A stretch of 5,717 nucleotides of DNA from Clostridium sp. AM34-11AC (GTDB lineage Bacteria > Bacillota > Clostridia > Lachnospirales > Lachnospiraceae), in NCBI RefSeq assembly GCF_003435375.1, contig NZ_QWGL01000063.1:1-5717 (forward strand), written 5' to 3'. How positions within the stretch are numbered: the stretch's first letter is position 1; each line of letters starts with the position of its first letter. The notes under the pieces are model-generated. The model was given only the letters and a program-made list of their open reading frames with translations, had not been told where the DNA came from and ran no database searches. Below, one piece after another: positions 1 to 4,598 of this stretch. The translations under genes and the position numbers were made by a program.

Positions 1-111
1 ATTAGCCACTACTGTTACAACGTTAGTATAGCACTTCAAAGCTGGGCATTGCGTGACCATCCTGCTCCTGTCAAACGAACCTATGAATGTAAGGAGGATG
101 AAAGCCTATGA
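1..111 (+). CDS. 3' end of an upstream gene, product not recognised (partial)
   Basis: Reading frame 1 is open from the left edge and ends at TGA 109-111, giving about 36 residues that end in KRTYECKEDESL. The stop overlaps the ATG of the next gene as ATGA, and the next gene's ribosome binding site lies inside this frame; both are typical of translationally coupled genes and are the main evidence that the frame is coding. The other two forward frames are closed by stops here. I do not recognise the fragment. In related Firmicutes elements the gene before a DnaC-like ATPase is often a replication initiator or replisome organizer, so that is the likeliest identity, but this is inferred from context only. 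The start lies outside the window. Confidence 0.5.
   Translation: MSHYCYNVSIALQSWALRDHPAPVKRTYECKEDESL
91..97 (+). promoter_or_regulatory. ribosome binding site of the DnaC-like ATPase
   Basis: AAGGAGG ends 10 bases before the ATG at 108. An ATG at 98 directly abuts the motif and opens only an 8-codon frame, so it is too close to be the start. The site lies inside the end of the preceding reading frame, consistent with translational coupling. Confidence 0.7.
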
Positions 112-950
112 GACCAATCAATAACGCCGTGGATGAATTATTTCAGCCGAGAGAGCTTGCAGAGGATGAATATTTGAACGAAGCTGACGGACTGATGTAT
201 TGTTCCAAATGCCACACTCCCAGACAGCACCGAATTGAATTGAAGGAACGAGTATTCCTTCCTACGGTTCGATGCCGCTGTCAGCAGGAAATATACGACA
301 AAGAAGAAGCCGAACGCAAGCATCAGGAATTTCTCATTCAGGTGTCACGCTTGAGGACAAACGGATTGCAGGACAAATCCCTGCATGATTACAACTTTTC
401 CAATGATAAAGGCTACAATCCGGAAATGCAGAAAGCCCATGAGTATGTGTCCCATTGGGAAGAAATGAAAGCGAACTCGTTGGGACTGCTTCTCTGGGGA
501 GATGTGGGAACCGGTAAATCCTTTTTCGCTGGCTGCATTGCAAATGCCCTGTTGGACAAAGGTATTCCGATTCTGATGACCAATTTTTCCAGAATCCTGA
601 ATACGCTGACCGGAATATATTCCGATGACAGAAACCAGTTCATTGACAGTTTTAATAAATACAGTCTGCTGATTATTGATGATCTGGGAATTGAGCGAAG
701 TTCGGAATTTGCTTTGGAACAGGTATTCAATGTGATTGACAGTCGATACCGAAGCAAGAAACCACTGATTGTAACCACCAATCTAACTTTGGATGAGTTG
801 AAACATCCGAAAGATCTGGCAAGAGCCAGAATTTATGACCGAGTATTGGAGCGTTGTGTTCCTTTGAAAATCAACAATCAGAATATCCGAGAGTTGAACG
901 CAGCCGCCAATATGCAGGAAGCACGAAAAATATTAAATTCCGGTACTTAA
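108..950 (+). CDS. DnaC/IstB-like AAA+ ATPase with N-terminal zinc finger (helicase-loader type)
   Basis: A cytoplasmic 280-residue ATP-binding protein of the DnaC/IstB group, whose relatives load the replicative helicase or assist transposition. A cysteine cluster at C32-x2-C35 and C56-x-C58 looks like a zinc-binding N-terminal finger and is followed by a charged helix at about 62-83. The AAA+ core shows Walker A GDVGTGKS at 131-138, Walker B LLIIDDLG at 187-194, sensor-1 IVTTN at 221-225, and an arginine-rich RARIYDRVLERC stretch at 239-250 that fits the arginine-finger/sensor-2 region. Length is normal for the group and the core motifs are intact. The start is set by the ribosome binding site at 91-97 and the ATGA overlap with the preceding frame. 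Next to a relaxase module, the likely job is recruiting the host helicase to replicate the excised element. An IstB-type transposition helper is less likely because no IstA-like gene is visible. Confidence 0.9.
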   Translation: MRPINNAVDELFQPRELAEDEYLNEADGLMYCSKCHTPRQHRIELKERVFLPTVRCRCQQEIYDKEEAERKHQEFLIQVSRLRTNGLQDKSLHDYNFSNDKGYNPEMQKAHEYVSHWEEMKANSLGLLLWGDVGTGKSFFAGCIANALLDKGIPILMTNFSRILNTLTGIYSDDRNQFIDSFNKYSLLIIDDLGIERSSEFALEQVFNVIDSRYRSKKPLIVTTNLTLDELKHPKDLARARIYDRVLERCVPLKINNQNIRELNAAANMQEARKILNSGT

Positions 951-960
951 ATTCACAGCC

Positions 961-1034
961 GATGGTGCGGAACAATTCGCCTGTCAGTACACAGATAACT
1001 TATAACTTGCAAAACGAATTGTATCTGCACCATC
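961..1034. repeat. Large two-part inverted repeat between the ATPase and DUF3847 genes
   Basis: The left arm is GATGGTGC (961-968) plus ACAATTCG (972-979); the right arm is CGAATTGT (1015-1022) plus GCACCATC (1027-1034). Both 8-base blocks match perfectly and are separated by a small internal loop (3 bases against 4). The apical loop is 35 bases (980-1014) and contains the tandem ATAACTT ATAACTT. There is no T-tract after the right arm, so it does not look like an intrinsic terminator. It fills most of the 124-base gap between two genes in the same direction and could be a replication or single-strand origin, an mRNA-processing structure or a protein site. Function is unknown. Confidence 0.75.
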
Positions 1035-1064
1035 TACACCGGATTACAGTACCACACCGATACC

Positions 1065-1069
1065 AGGAG
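1065..1069 (+). promoter_or_regulatory. ribosome binding site of the DUF3847 gene
   Basis: AGGAG ends 5 bases before the ATG at 1075. It lies downstream of the right arm of the 961-1034 inverted repeat, so folding of that repeat would leave it accessible. Confidence 0.65.
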
Positions 1070-1074
1070 ATTTT

Positions 1075-1293
1075 ATGGCAAATAACAGACCTATGACTGA
1101 AGATGAAAAGAAATTATTGCAGGCACAGCACAGAATGGAAGCGATTGAAGCACGCAACCGCCAGAAAGAGCGAAAGGCAAGAACCAGACGATTGATCCAG
1201 ATGGGAGCCGTATTGGAAAGCGTGTTCCCGGAAGTTCAGACTATGGAGCTTGATGATGTGAAGATGGAGCTGAAAAGACGATTGAAGGCATAA
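1075..1293 (+). CDS. DUF3847 family small basic protein, possible relaxosome accessory protein
   Basis: A 72-residue, highly charged, predicted all-helical cytoplasmic protein that I recognise as the DUF3847 family found in Firmicutes mobilizable elements. Residues about 8-40 form one long basic helix, and RKARTRRLIQMGAVLE (about 34-49) resembles the basic helix plus small turn of TraC/TraD-type accessory proteins that accompany MobQ relaxases. That resemblance comes from memory of the pattern and not from an alignment. The C-terminus (ELDDVKMELKRRLKA) would be a second amphipathic helix. The start is supported by AGGAG at 1065-1069. The stop lies about 28 bases before the oriT core, and the gene is codirectional with the relaxase, the place where MobC-like oriT-binding proteins are often encoded. 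The family assignment is fairly secure; the relaxosome role is inference. Confidence 0.85.
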   Translation: MANNRPMTEDEKKLLQAQHRMEAIEARNRQKERKARTRRLIQMGAVLESVFPEVQTMELDDVKMELKRRLKA

Positions 1294-1312
1294 GCCTTGG
1301 CAGCTTCGCTGC
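1285..1312. repeat. Two small hairpins at the DUF3847 stop codon
   Basis: AAGGC (1285-1289) pairs with GCCTT (1294-1298) around the stop codon, and GCAGC (1300-1304) pairs with GCTGC (1308-1312) around a TTC loop. Neither is followed by a T-tract, so termination is not indicated. They lie just left of the oriT core, in the DNA that would be transferred first. Confidence 0.45.
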
Positions 1313-1319
1313 TATCCCG

Positions 1320-1358
1320 AAGGGCGCACTTACTCACCACCCATAAAATGGGCGGTGG
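1320..1358 (-). other. oriT: Origin of transfer (oriT), RSF1010/R1162 (MobQ) type
   Basis: The plus strand reads AAGGGCGCACTTAC at 1320-1333, so the minus strand reads GTAAGTGCGCCCTT. This contains TAAGTGCG/CCCT, the nic core known from RSF1010/R1162-type origins. On the minus strand the core is directly preceded by an imperfect hairpin. In plus coordinates, CACCACCCAT (1335-1344) pairs with ATGGGCGGTG (1348-1357) around an AAA loop, with one A-C mismatch (1339/1353) and a possible T-G wobble at 1334/1358. R1162 has the same geometry: arms of about 10 bases, one mismatch, 3-base loop, then the core. The predicted nick is on the minus strand between 1325 and 1324. The site lies about 330 bases before a relaxase gene of the matching family. 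Calling it oriT is an inference from core, geometry and context together. Confidence 0.85.
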
Positions 1359-1383
1359 TATCCCCTTCGGGGTCGTGCGCTCT
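1321..1383. repeat. Outer inverted repeat enclosing the oriT hairpin
   Basis: AGGGCGCAC (1321-1329) pairs with GTGCGCTCT (1375-1383): 9 pairs, one of them G-T. The left arm contains the predicted nick. Inside lie the oriT hairpin (1334-1358) and a short CCCC-TTC-GGGG hairpin (1362-1372). Together they could form a three-way cruciform with the nick in the basal stem. Confidence 0.6.
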
Positions 1384-1414
1384 GCGAGGCTTTGCGGCTC
1401 CGTTGGAGCCTTAT

Positions 1415-1503
1415 GTACAATGCCACACTTGCTGTCATTGTCCACGCAGTTTCCGCAAGTACAAACGATACTGCGTTTGTAATCAGGGGTACAAATTGTA
1501 CCC
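1415..1503. repeat. Repeated GTACAA motifs, including a 17-base palindrome
   Basis: GTACAA occurs at 1415-1420, 1459-1464 and 1489-1494, and inverted (TTGTAC) at 1496-1501. The last two form the perfect palindrome GGGTACAA-A-TTGTACCC (1487-1503). The 1459 copy lies in a perfect 8-pair hairpin, TACAAACG (1460-1467) with CGTTTGTA (1474-1481) and a 6-base loop. This layout suits a protein-binding site array (operator, or relaxosome/replication protein sites); the binding protein is unknown. Confidence 0.5.
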
Positions 1504-1520
1504 TACCTTGCGCTAACTGC

Positions 1521-1578
1521 CTGCGAAAATCTGCCACTACACAAGGTACGCCCTTCGGGTGCGGCAGTTTTATCGCAG
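1521..1578 (+). terminator. Long imperfect hairpin with internal T-tract, possible attenuator before the relaxase gene
   Basis: CTGCG (1521-1525), AAAA (1526-1529) and CTGCC (1531-1535) face GGCAG (1563-1567), TTTT (1568-1571) and CGCAG (1574-1578). The apex contains CGCCC-TTC-GGGTG (1549-1561). Used alone, the inner CTGCC/GGCAG stem is followed by TTTTAT and looks terminator-like. Alternative pairings overlap it: TACCTTG (1504-1510) with CAAGGTA (1542-1548), and GGTGCGG (1558-1564) with CCGCACC (1597-1603). Mutually exclusive stems upstream of a gene suggest transcription attenuation or an antisense-controlled leader. The stems are seen directly; the role is inferred. Confidence 0.35.
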
Positions 1579-1633
1579 AGATAGGCGCAGCATTCACCGC
1601 ACCTATTTTCTTTTTCAAAAAAGAAACAAAAAT

Positions 1634-1656
1634 TGTGCTGCGGCACAGGAAGGAGG
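1634..1656 (+). promoter_or_regulatory. Relaxase ribosome binding site with adjacent hairpin
   Basis: AGGAGG (1651-1656) lies 6 bases before GTG 1663, fixing that GTG as the start. Directly upstream, TGTGC (1634-1638) pairs with GCACA (1643-1647) around TGCG, leaving only 3 bases before the motif. A TTG at 1633 opens the same frame but lies upstream of the binding site. Confidence 0.75.
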
Positions 1657-1662
1657 AAAATA

Positions 1663-3366
1663 GTGAACTATTTCCAGTTAGAAGCAAAAGTTGTGAGTCG
1701 TGGCGCAGGCCGTTCTGTGATAGCAGCTGCCGCTTATGCATCCTGTTCCCGACTCTACAATGATTATGACGGACTTACCCATGACTACACCAGAAAGCAC
1801 GGGTGTCTGTATAGCGAAGTCTTTCTTCCGCAGTATGCACCAGAAGAATGGAAGGACAGACAGCTACTCTGGGAAGCTGTCGAGTCCGTAGAAAAGACAA
1901 AGGACAGCCGACTGGCGAGAGAGCTTGTGGTTGCTTTGCCATCAGAACTGTCTTTGGATGACTGGAAAAGTATGCTGAAGCGTTTTGTTCGTGAGCAAGG
2001 CATTGACCTTGGAATGTGTGCGGATGTGAACATCCATGATCCGTACCCTCCGGGGCATAATCCTCACAGCCATATTCTTTTCACCATGCGTCCCTTAGAT
2101 GAACACGGCAAGTGGCAGACAAAGACTCAGAAAGAATACCTTTGCAAGCGTGGCGGCGAAGAACGTGGTTTTACTGCTGATGAGTTCAAGACCGCCAAAA
2201 CACAGGGGTGGGAGAAACAATATATGTATCAGTTCGGGGAGAAAAGGCAGTATTTAACCCCATCTGAAGCTGAGAAAATTGAGGGATGTATCAGGACGTC
2301 AAAGACCCCTAAAAGCACCCGCTATGGGAGACAAAACCCACTTACAGCACTTTGGAACAGCGAAGAACAGATATTTGCATGGCGCAAGAGCTGGGAAATG
2401 ATTGTCAATGAAGAACAGGAACGCCATGGTATTGCTGACCGTGTAGACTGTCGCAGTCATGCCGCCAGAGGACTAACTGAACAGCCAACCGTACACGAAG
2501 GATACCACGCAAGAAAACTGGAATCCATGGGAATTGTTTCTGACCGCTGCGAACTGAACCGCCAGATCAGGGCAGATAACAAACTCCTGCGTGAACTGAA
2601 AAAACAGGTGCAGAAGCTGATGAAAGCAGTCAAAGAAAATATTCCTGCCCTCGCTTCTGCATTGGAAACTCTGCGTGACAACATGATTTTTCTTCAGTAT
2701 CAGTTGATCGTGAATACTTCTCAGCAGGAAGCTGTCACTTCCCAGAAAAACCTTTTGGCTGATATACTGGCTGAATACAAAAATGTTAAGGCAGAATTCA
2801 AAGCCAAGACCGCTGAGAAAAAAGAGCTGATTGCAGAACAGAAAAACTGTGGGATTCATTTCATTCGTGCAAGTAAGCTGGGTGAACAGATTGCAGCTCT
2901 GACCGAAGATATTGAAGAATTGAAATTCCAAAAGGCTGGATTGCTTTCTCAGCTTAATTGTCAGGATAACGGCATTGCTGCCAGAAAGCAGAATCTAAAA
3001 AAGATGGAGAACGCTCTGGAAACCTTGGAACAGCAGCGTGCTGCCCTGTCTGAACAGAAAGAAGCTGATAAGACAGAGTTTCTTGAAATCCGAGATGGTA
3101 TCGCACCCGAAAATATGGATGCAGTTATGCAGGAACGTGAAAAACTCCGTCCTGATGGCAGAGTTGGTTTAGTACGAAAATTGTATGAAAAATACAAGAA
3201 TAAATACAGTTCTGCTACTTTCGATGAAGCCAACAGGCAGATTGATGCCGAATTGAAAGAACAGCCAATTCAGAAGAAAAAGCGTTCTATCAGCGAACAG
3301 CTGAAAATGCCGAAACAAGAAACCCCACAACCAAAGAAGCAAAAGAAGAAAGAATACGAGCGATAA
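1663..3366 (+). CDS. MobA/MobL (MobQ) family relaxase
   Basis: A 567-residue DNA-transfer relaxase that should cut one strand at oriT, stay bound to the 5' end through a tyrosine and lead the strand into the recipient. From the GTG start, the N-terminus (NYFQLEAKVVSRGAGRSV, then AAAAYAS) matches the family, and the tyrosine is Y25, the position I recall for the catalytic tyrosine of the staphylococcal NES relaxase. The metal-binding histidines are H125 (VNIHDP) and H135/H137 in HNPHSHILF. The conserved end of the relaxase domain is visible as ADRVDCRS then QPTVHEGYHARKLE, about 257-285. Residues about 297-475 are predicted coiled coil, and the tail is lysine-rich (KKKRSISEQLK, then PKKQKKKEYER). 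There is no helicase domain. The gene looks complete, is preceded by AGGAGG, and lies about 330 bases downstream of a matching oriT. It is probably cotranscribed with the genes to its left. Confidence 0.95.
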   Translation: MNYFQLEAKVVSRGAGRSVIAAAAYASCSRLYNDYDGLTHDYTRKHGCLYSEVFLPQYAPEEWKDRQLLWEAVESVEKTKDSRLARELVVALPSELSLDDWKSMLKRFVREQGIDLGMCADVNIHDPYPPGHNPHSHILFTMRPLDEHGKWQTKTQKEYLCKRGGEERGFTADEFKTAKTQGWEKQYMYQFGEKRQYLTPSEAEKIEGCIRTSKTPKSTRYGRQNPLTALWNSEEQIFAWRKSWEMIVNEEQERHGIADRVDCRSHAARGLTEQPTVHEGYHARKLESMGIVSDRCELNRQIRADNKLLRELKKQVQKLMKAVKENIPALASALETLRDNMIFLQYQLIVNTSQQEAVTSQKNLLADILAEYKNVKAEFKAKTAEKKELIAEQKNCGIHFIRASKLGEQIAALTEDIEELKFQKAGLLSQLNCQDNGIAARKQNLKKMENALETLEQQRAALSEQKEADKTEFLEIRDGIAPENMDAVMQEREKLRPDGRVGLVRKLYEKYKNKYSSATFDEANRQIDAELKEQPIQKKKRSISEQLKMPKQETPQPKKQKKKEYER

Positions 3367-3374
3367 TTGAAAAC

Positions 3375-3408
3375 ACGGCTGTTACTTCCGAAAGGTAGTA
3401 GCAGCCGT
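3375..3408. terminator. Hairpin terminator between the convergent relaxase and XRE genes, probably bidirectional
   Basis: A 15-base left arm (3375-3389, starting ACGGCTG and ending TTCC) faces a 15-base right arm (3394-3408, starting GGTAGTA and ending CAGCCGT) across a GAAA tetraloop closed by C-G. There is one G-U wobble and one T-T mismatch. It starts 8 bases after the relaxase stop and ends 5 bases before the XRE stop. On the plus strand the T-rich run (ATTTGTTTTTGTATTTG) begins about 8 bases after the stem; on the minus strand GTTTTC follows directly. Neither tract is perfect, but a shared hairpin in so short a convergent gap fits two-way termination. Confidence 0.7.
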
Positions 3409-3413
3409 ATCCC

Positions 3414-4478
3414 TCATTTGTTTTTGTATTTGTCTATAATCTCCCTAAATTTTGGATGTTCTCGAAGGTATGCACATTGTGGATCAGTTTCTAATCCATT
3501 GAGAAGAACTGGTATCAACTCATGGGATTGTATAGCTTTGGTTTCGGGTGCCATCCTGTGATACAGAACGGAATCAGTTAATGACCAATGTGTAGTGAGC
3601 GCTTCAAGCATTTGTTCCAGTAAATGAAGCGTTGCATCTGCATTTTGCTTTTGTTCCAAAATCTGATAAGAAGCAATATATCGGTTGTATTCCCACATAT
3701 CAAATACATCTACCATGGAACTTGATTTTTCGGCAATTTTACAAGCAGATTCTGTGTTTCCGGAAGCTAATTCAGCATCTATCAATTTCGTTAGGAGCAT
3801 CTGAACTCTGGTAATTTCTTTGAATAATGCCTTTTCCAGTTCTAATGCAGCCAATTCTGCTTTTTGTTGTTGCATATAAATAGATACCTGAAGCATAAGT
3901 TTATCCGGCAATGTGCTAATCAGGTCAGTTTTATCTTGAATTGTATCAAGAACCTCTTGTGCAGCATCTGTTTTGCCCTTACGAATATAGCGGTTAACTC
4001 TCATATAGTTAGCACTATTTCGTATCTTTTCATCATTGCTCTCAGCCAGATGTAAATACCAGTCTGAAATCTTTGTATCAAGGCTATCGATGGGTAAAGT
4101 ATCATCGGCTGTCTGCAAAAGTATGGAATCCAAAATAATCGTGATGTTGAGAAGAAGCAGTTCGTTGTGTGGGTATTCGTGTATCTTTGCTTCAGCAGCA
4201 TCAAATGCAGAAAGAATATCATTCCTTGCTTGTTTGGCGAGCTCGTTGCAGAAAAATCCAATTTCCTGTTCAGACAGATCCTCACTAAAACAAAACAATG
4301 TATTCAAATCAATTTTCAAAAGTCTGGCTAATGGAGGAAGAAGGCCAATATCAGGGCTTGTGATACCTTTCTCCCATTTGCTGACAGCGGGAGTAGAAAC
4401 ACCGAGATAATCAGCAACCTGTTCCTGTGTTAATCCAAGTAGCTTGCGCTGCTCTTGGATGACTATGTTCATAGGCAT
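3414..4478 (-). CDS. XRE-family helix-turn-helix transcriptional regulator with long helical C-terminal domain
   Basis: A 354-residue cytoplasmic DNA-binding protein. Residues about 5-62 form a Cro/C1-type domain: TQEQVADYLGVSTPAVSKWEKG (17-38) is a clear helix-turn-helix, with the SKWEKG end of the recognition helix and the usual SPDIGLLPPLARLLKIDLNTLF continuation. The remaining 290 or so residues are leucine- and alanine-rich helices resembling TPR-type repeats, with no enzymatic motif; in such regulators this part often senses a peptide or partner, but no ligand can be read here. The start at 4478 is set by AAAGGAG 8 bases upstream; a second ATG two codons later is too far from it. An extended -10 promoter lies upstream. 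It points towards the relaxase gene and away from the recombinase gene, with its own promoter and terminator. Sampled lines are 37-38% GC, below both neighbours. Its target genes are unknown. Confidence 0.9.
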   Translation of the reverse strand: MPMNIVIQEQRKLLGLTQEQVADYLGVSTPAVSKWEKGITSPDIGLLPPLARLLKIDLNTLFCFSEDLSEQEIGFFCNELAKQARNDILSAFDAAEAKIHEYPHNELLLLNITIILDSILLQTADDTLPIDSLDTKISDWYLHLAESNDEKIRNSANYMRVNRYIRKGKTDAAQEVLDTIQDKTDLISTLPDKLMLQVSIYMQQQKAELAALELEKALFKEITRVQMLLTKLIDAELASGNTESACKIAEKSSSMVDVFDMWEYNRYIASYQILEQKQNADATLHLLEQMLEALTTHWSLTDSVLYHRMAPETKAIQSHELIPVLLNGLETDPQCAYLREHPKFREIIDKYKNK

Positions 4479-4486
4479 ATCTTAAT

Positions 4487-4493
4487 CTCCTTT
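4487..4493 (-). promoter_or_regulatory. ribosome binding site of the XRE regulator
   Basis: The minus strand reads AAAGGAG, then 8 bases, then ATG 4478. This decides the start over the in-frame ATG at 4472, which would be 14 bases away. Confidence 0.75.
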
Positions 4494-4525
4494 GAGGATA
4501 TTACAAAAAGCTCTTTGTTGTCTTT

Positions 4526-4534
4526 ATTATAGCA
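4526..4534 (-). promoter_or_regulatory. Extended -10 promoter of the XRE regulator
   Basis: The minus strand reads TGCTATAAT: a perfect TATAAT (4531-4526) preceded by TG one base upstream, the extended -10 form. At the usual 17-base spacing the -35 position reads GTCCCT and is poor; a TTGTAA is present but only 12 bases away. The -10 box lies about 50 bases before the XRE start, which allows a short leader. Confidence 0.55.
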
Positions 4535-4568
4535 AAGTACAGTTTACAAGGGACTACACAGAGTAGGT

Positions 4569-4598
4569 ATCTGACGGGAGGGGTTCCACCCGTCAGAT
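4569..4598. terminator. Perfect 10-pair hairpin overlapping the recombinase stop codon
   Basis: ATCTGACGGG (4569-4578) and CCCGTCAGAT (4589-4598) are perfect complements; inside, GG (4580-4581) can pair with CC (4586-4587) after an A-A mismatch. The recombinase stop (TGA, 4595-4593 on the minus strand) lies inside the stem. In the recombinase direction no T-tract follows (ATACCTACTC), so it is a poor intrinsic terminator there; on the plus strand the stem runs into TTTT and looks like one. It may instead stabilise the mRNA end or be part of a recombination site. Confidence 0.5.

Larger units (their letters stand above)
1294..1662 (+). other. Noncoding, structured region: oriT plus relaxase leader
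   Basis: This 369-base stretch has no credible gene. It holds oriT at its left end, then a dense run of inverted repeats. These are GGCTCC-GTT-GGAGCC (1396-1410), an 8-pair stem at 1460-1467/1474-1481, a 17-base palindrome at 1487-1503, a long imperfect stem at 1521-1535/1563-1578, a 9-pair A/T stem at 1607-1615/1618-1626, and a 5-pair hairpin at 1634-1647 just before the relaxase ribosome binding site. I see no convincing promoter. A weak candidate is TTGCGG (1392-1397), 18 bases, TACAAT (1416-1421), with only 3 of 6 matches in the -35 box. Open frames crossing the region overlap oriT and the repeats and have no ribosome binding sites. Confidence 0.75.

Noticed and set aside
83..124. Short frame beginning at ATG 83, spanning the ATPase ribosome binding site
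   Set aside because: Only 13 codons, no binding site of its own, and less convincing than the frame-1 gene end with the ATGA overlap.
854..1096. 80-residue plus-strand frame overlapping the end of the ATPase
   Set aside because: It starts inside a well-supported gene in another frame, runs through the inverted repeat and into the DUF3847 start, and has no binding site.
1396..1410. GGCTCC-GTT-GGAGCC hairpin as a terminator after DUF3847
   Set aside because: The stem is perfect but is followed by TTATGTAC, not a T-tract, so intrinsic termination is not supported.
1297..1482. 61-residue plus-strand open frame after the DUF3847 gene
   Set aside because: It lies entirely over oriT and the inverted repeats, has no ribosome binding site and shows no recognisable family; the hairpins explain its composition.
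1285..1578. Possible CRISPR array from the many repeats between DUF3847 and the relaxase
   Set aside because: The repeats are short, different inverted repeats, with no regular direct repeat and spacer pattern and no cas gene.
1334..1741. 135-residue minus-strand open frame across the relaxase leader
   Set aside because: It overlaps the relaxase start and the repeat region antisense, with no ribosome binding site and low-complexity Ser/Phe runs coming from the A/T hairpin.
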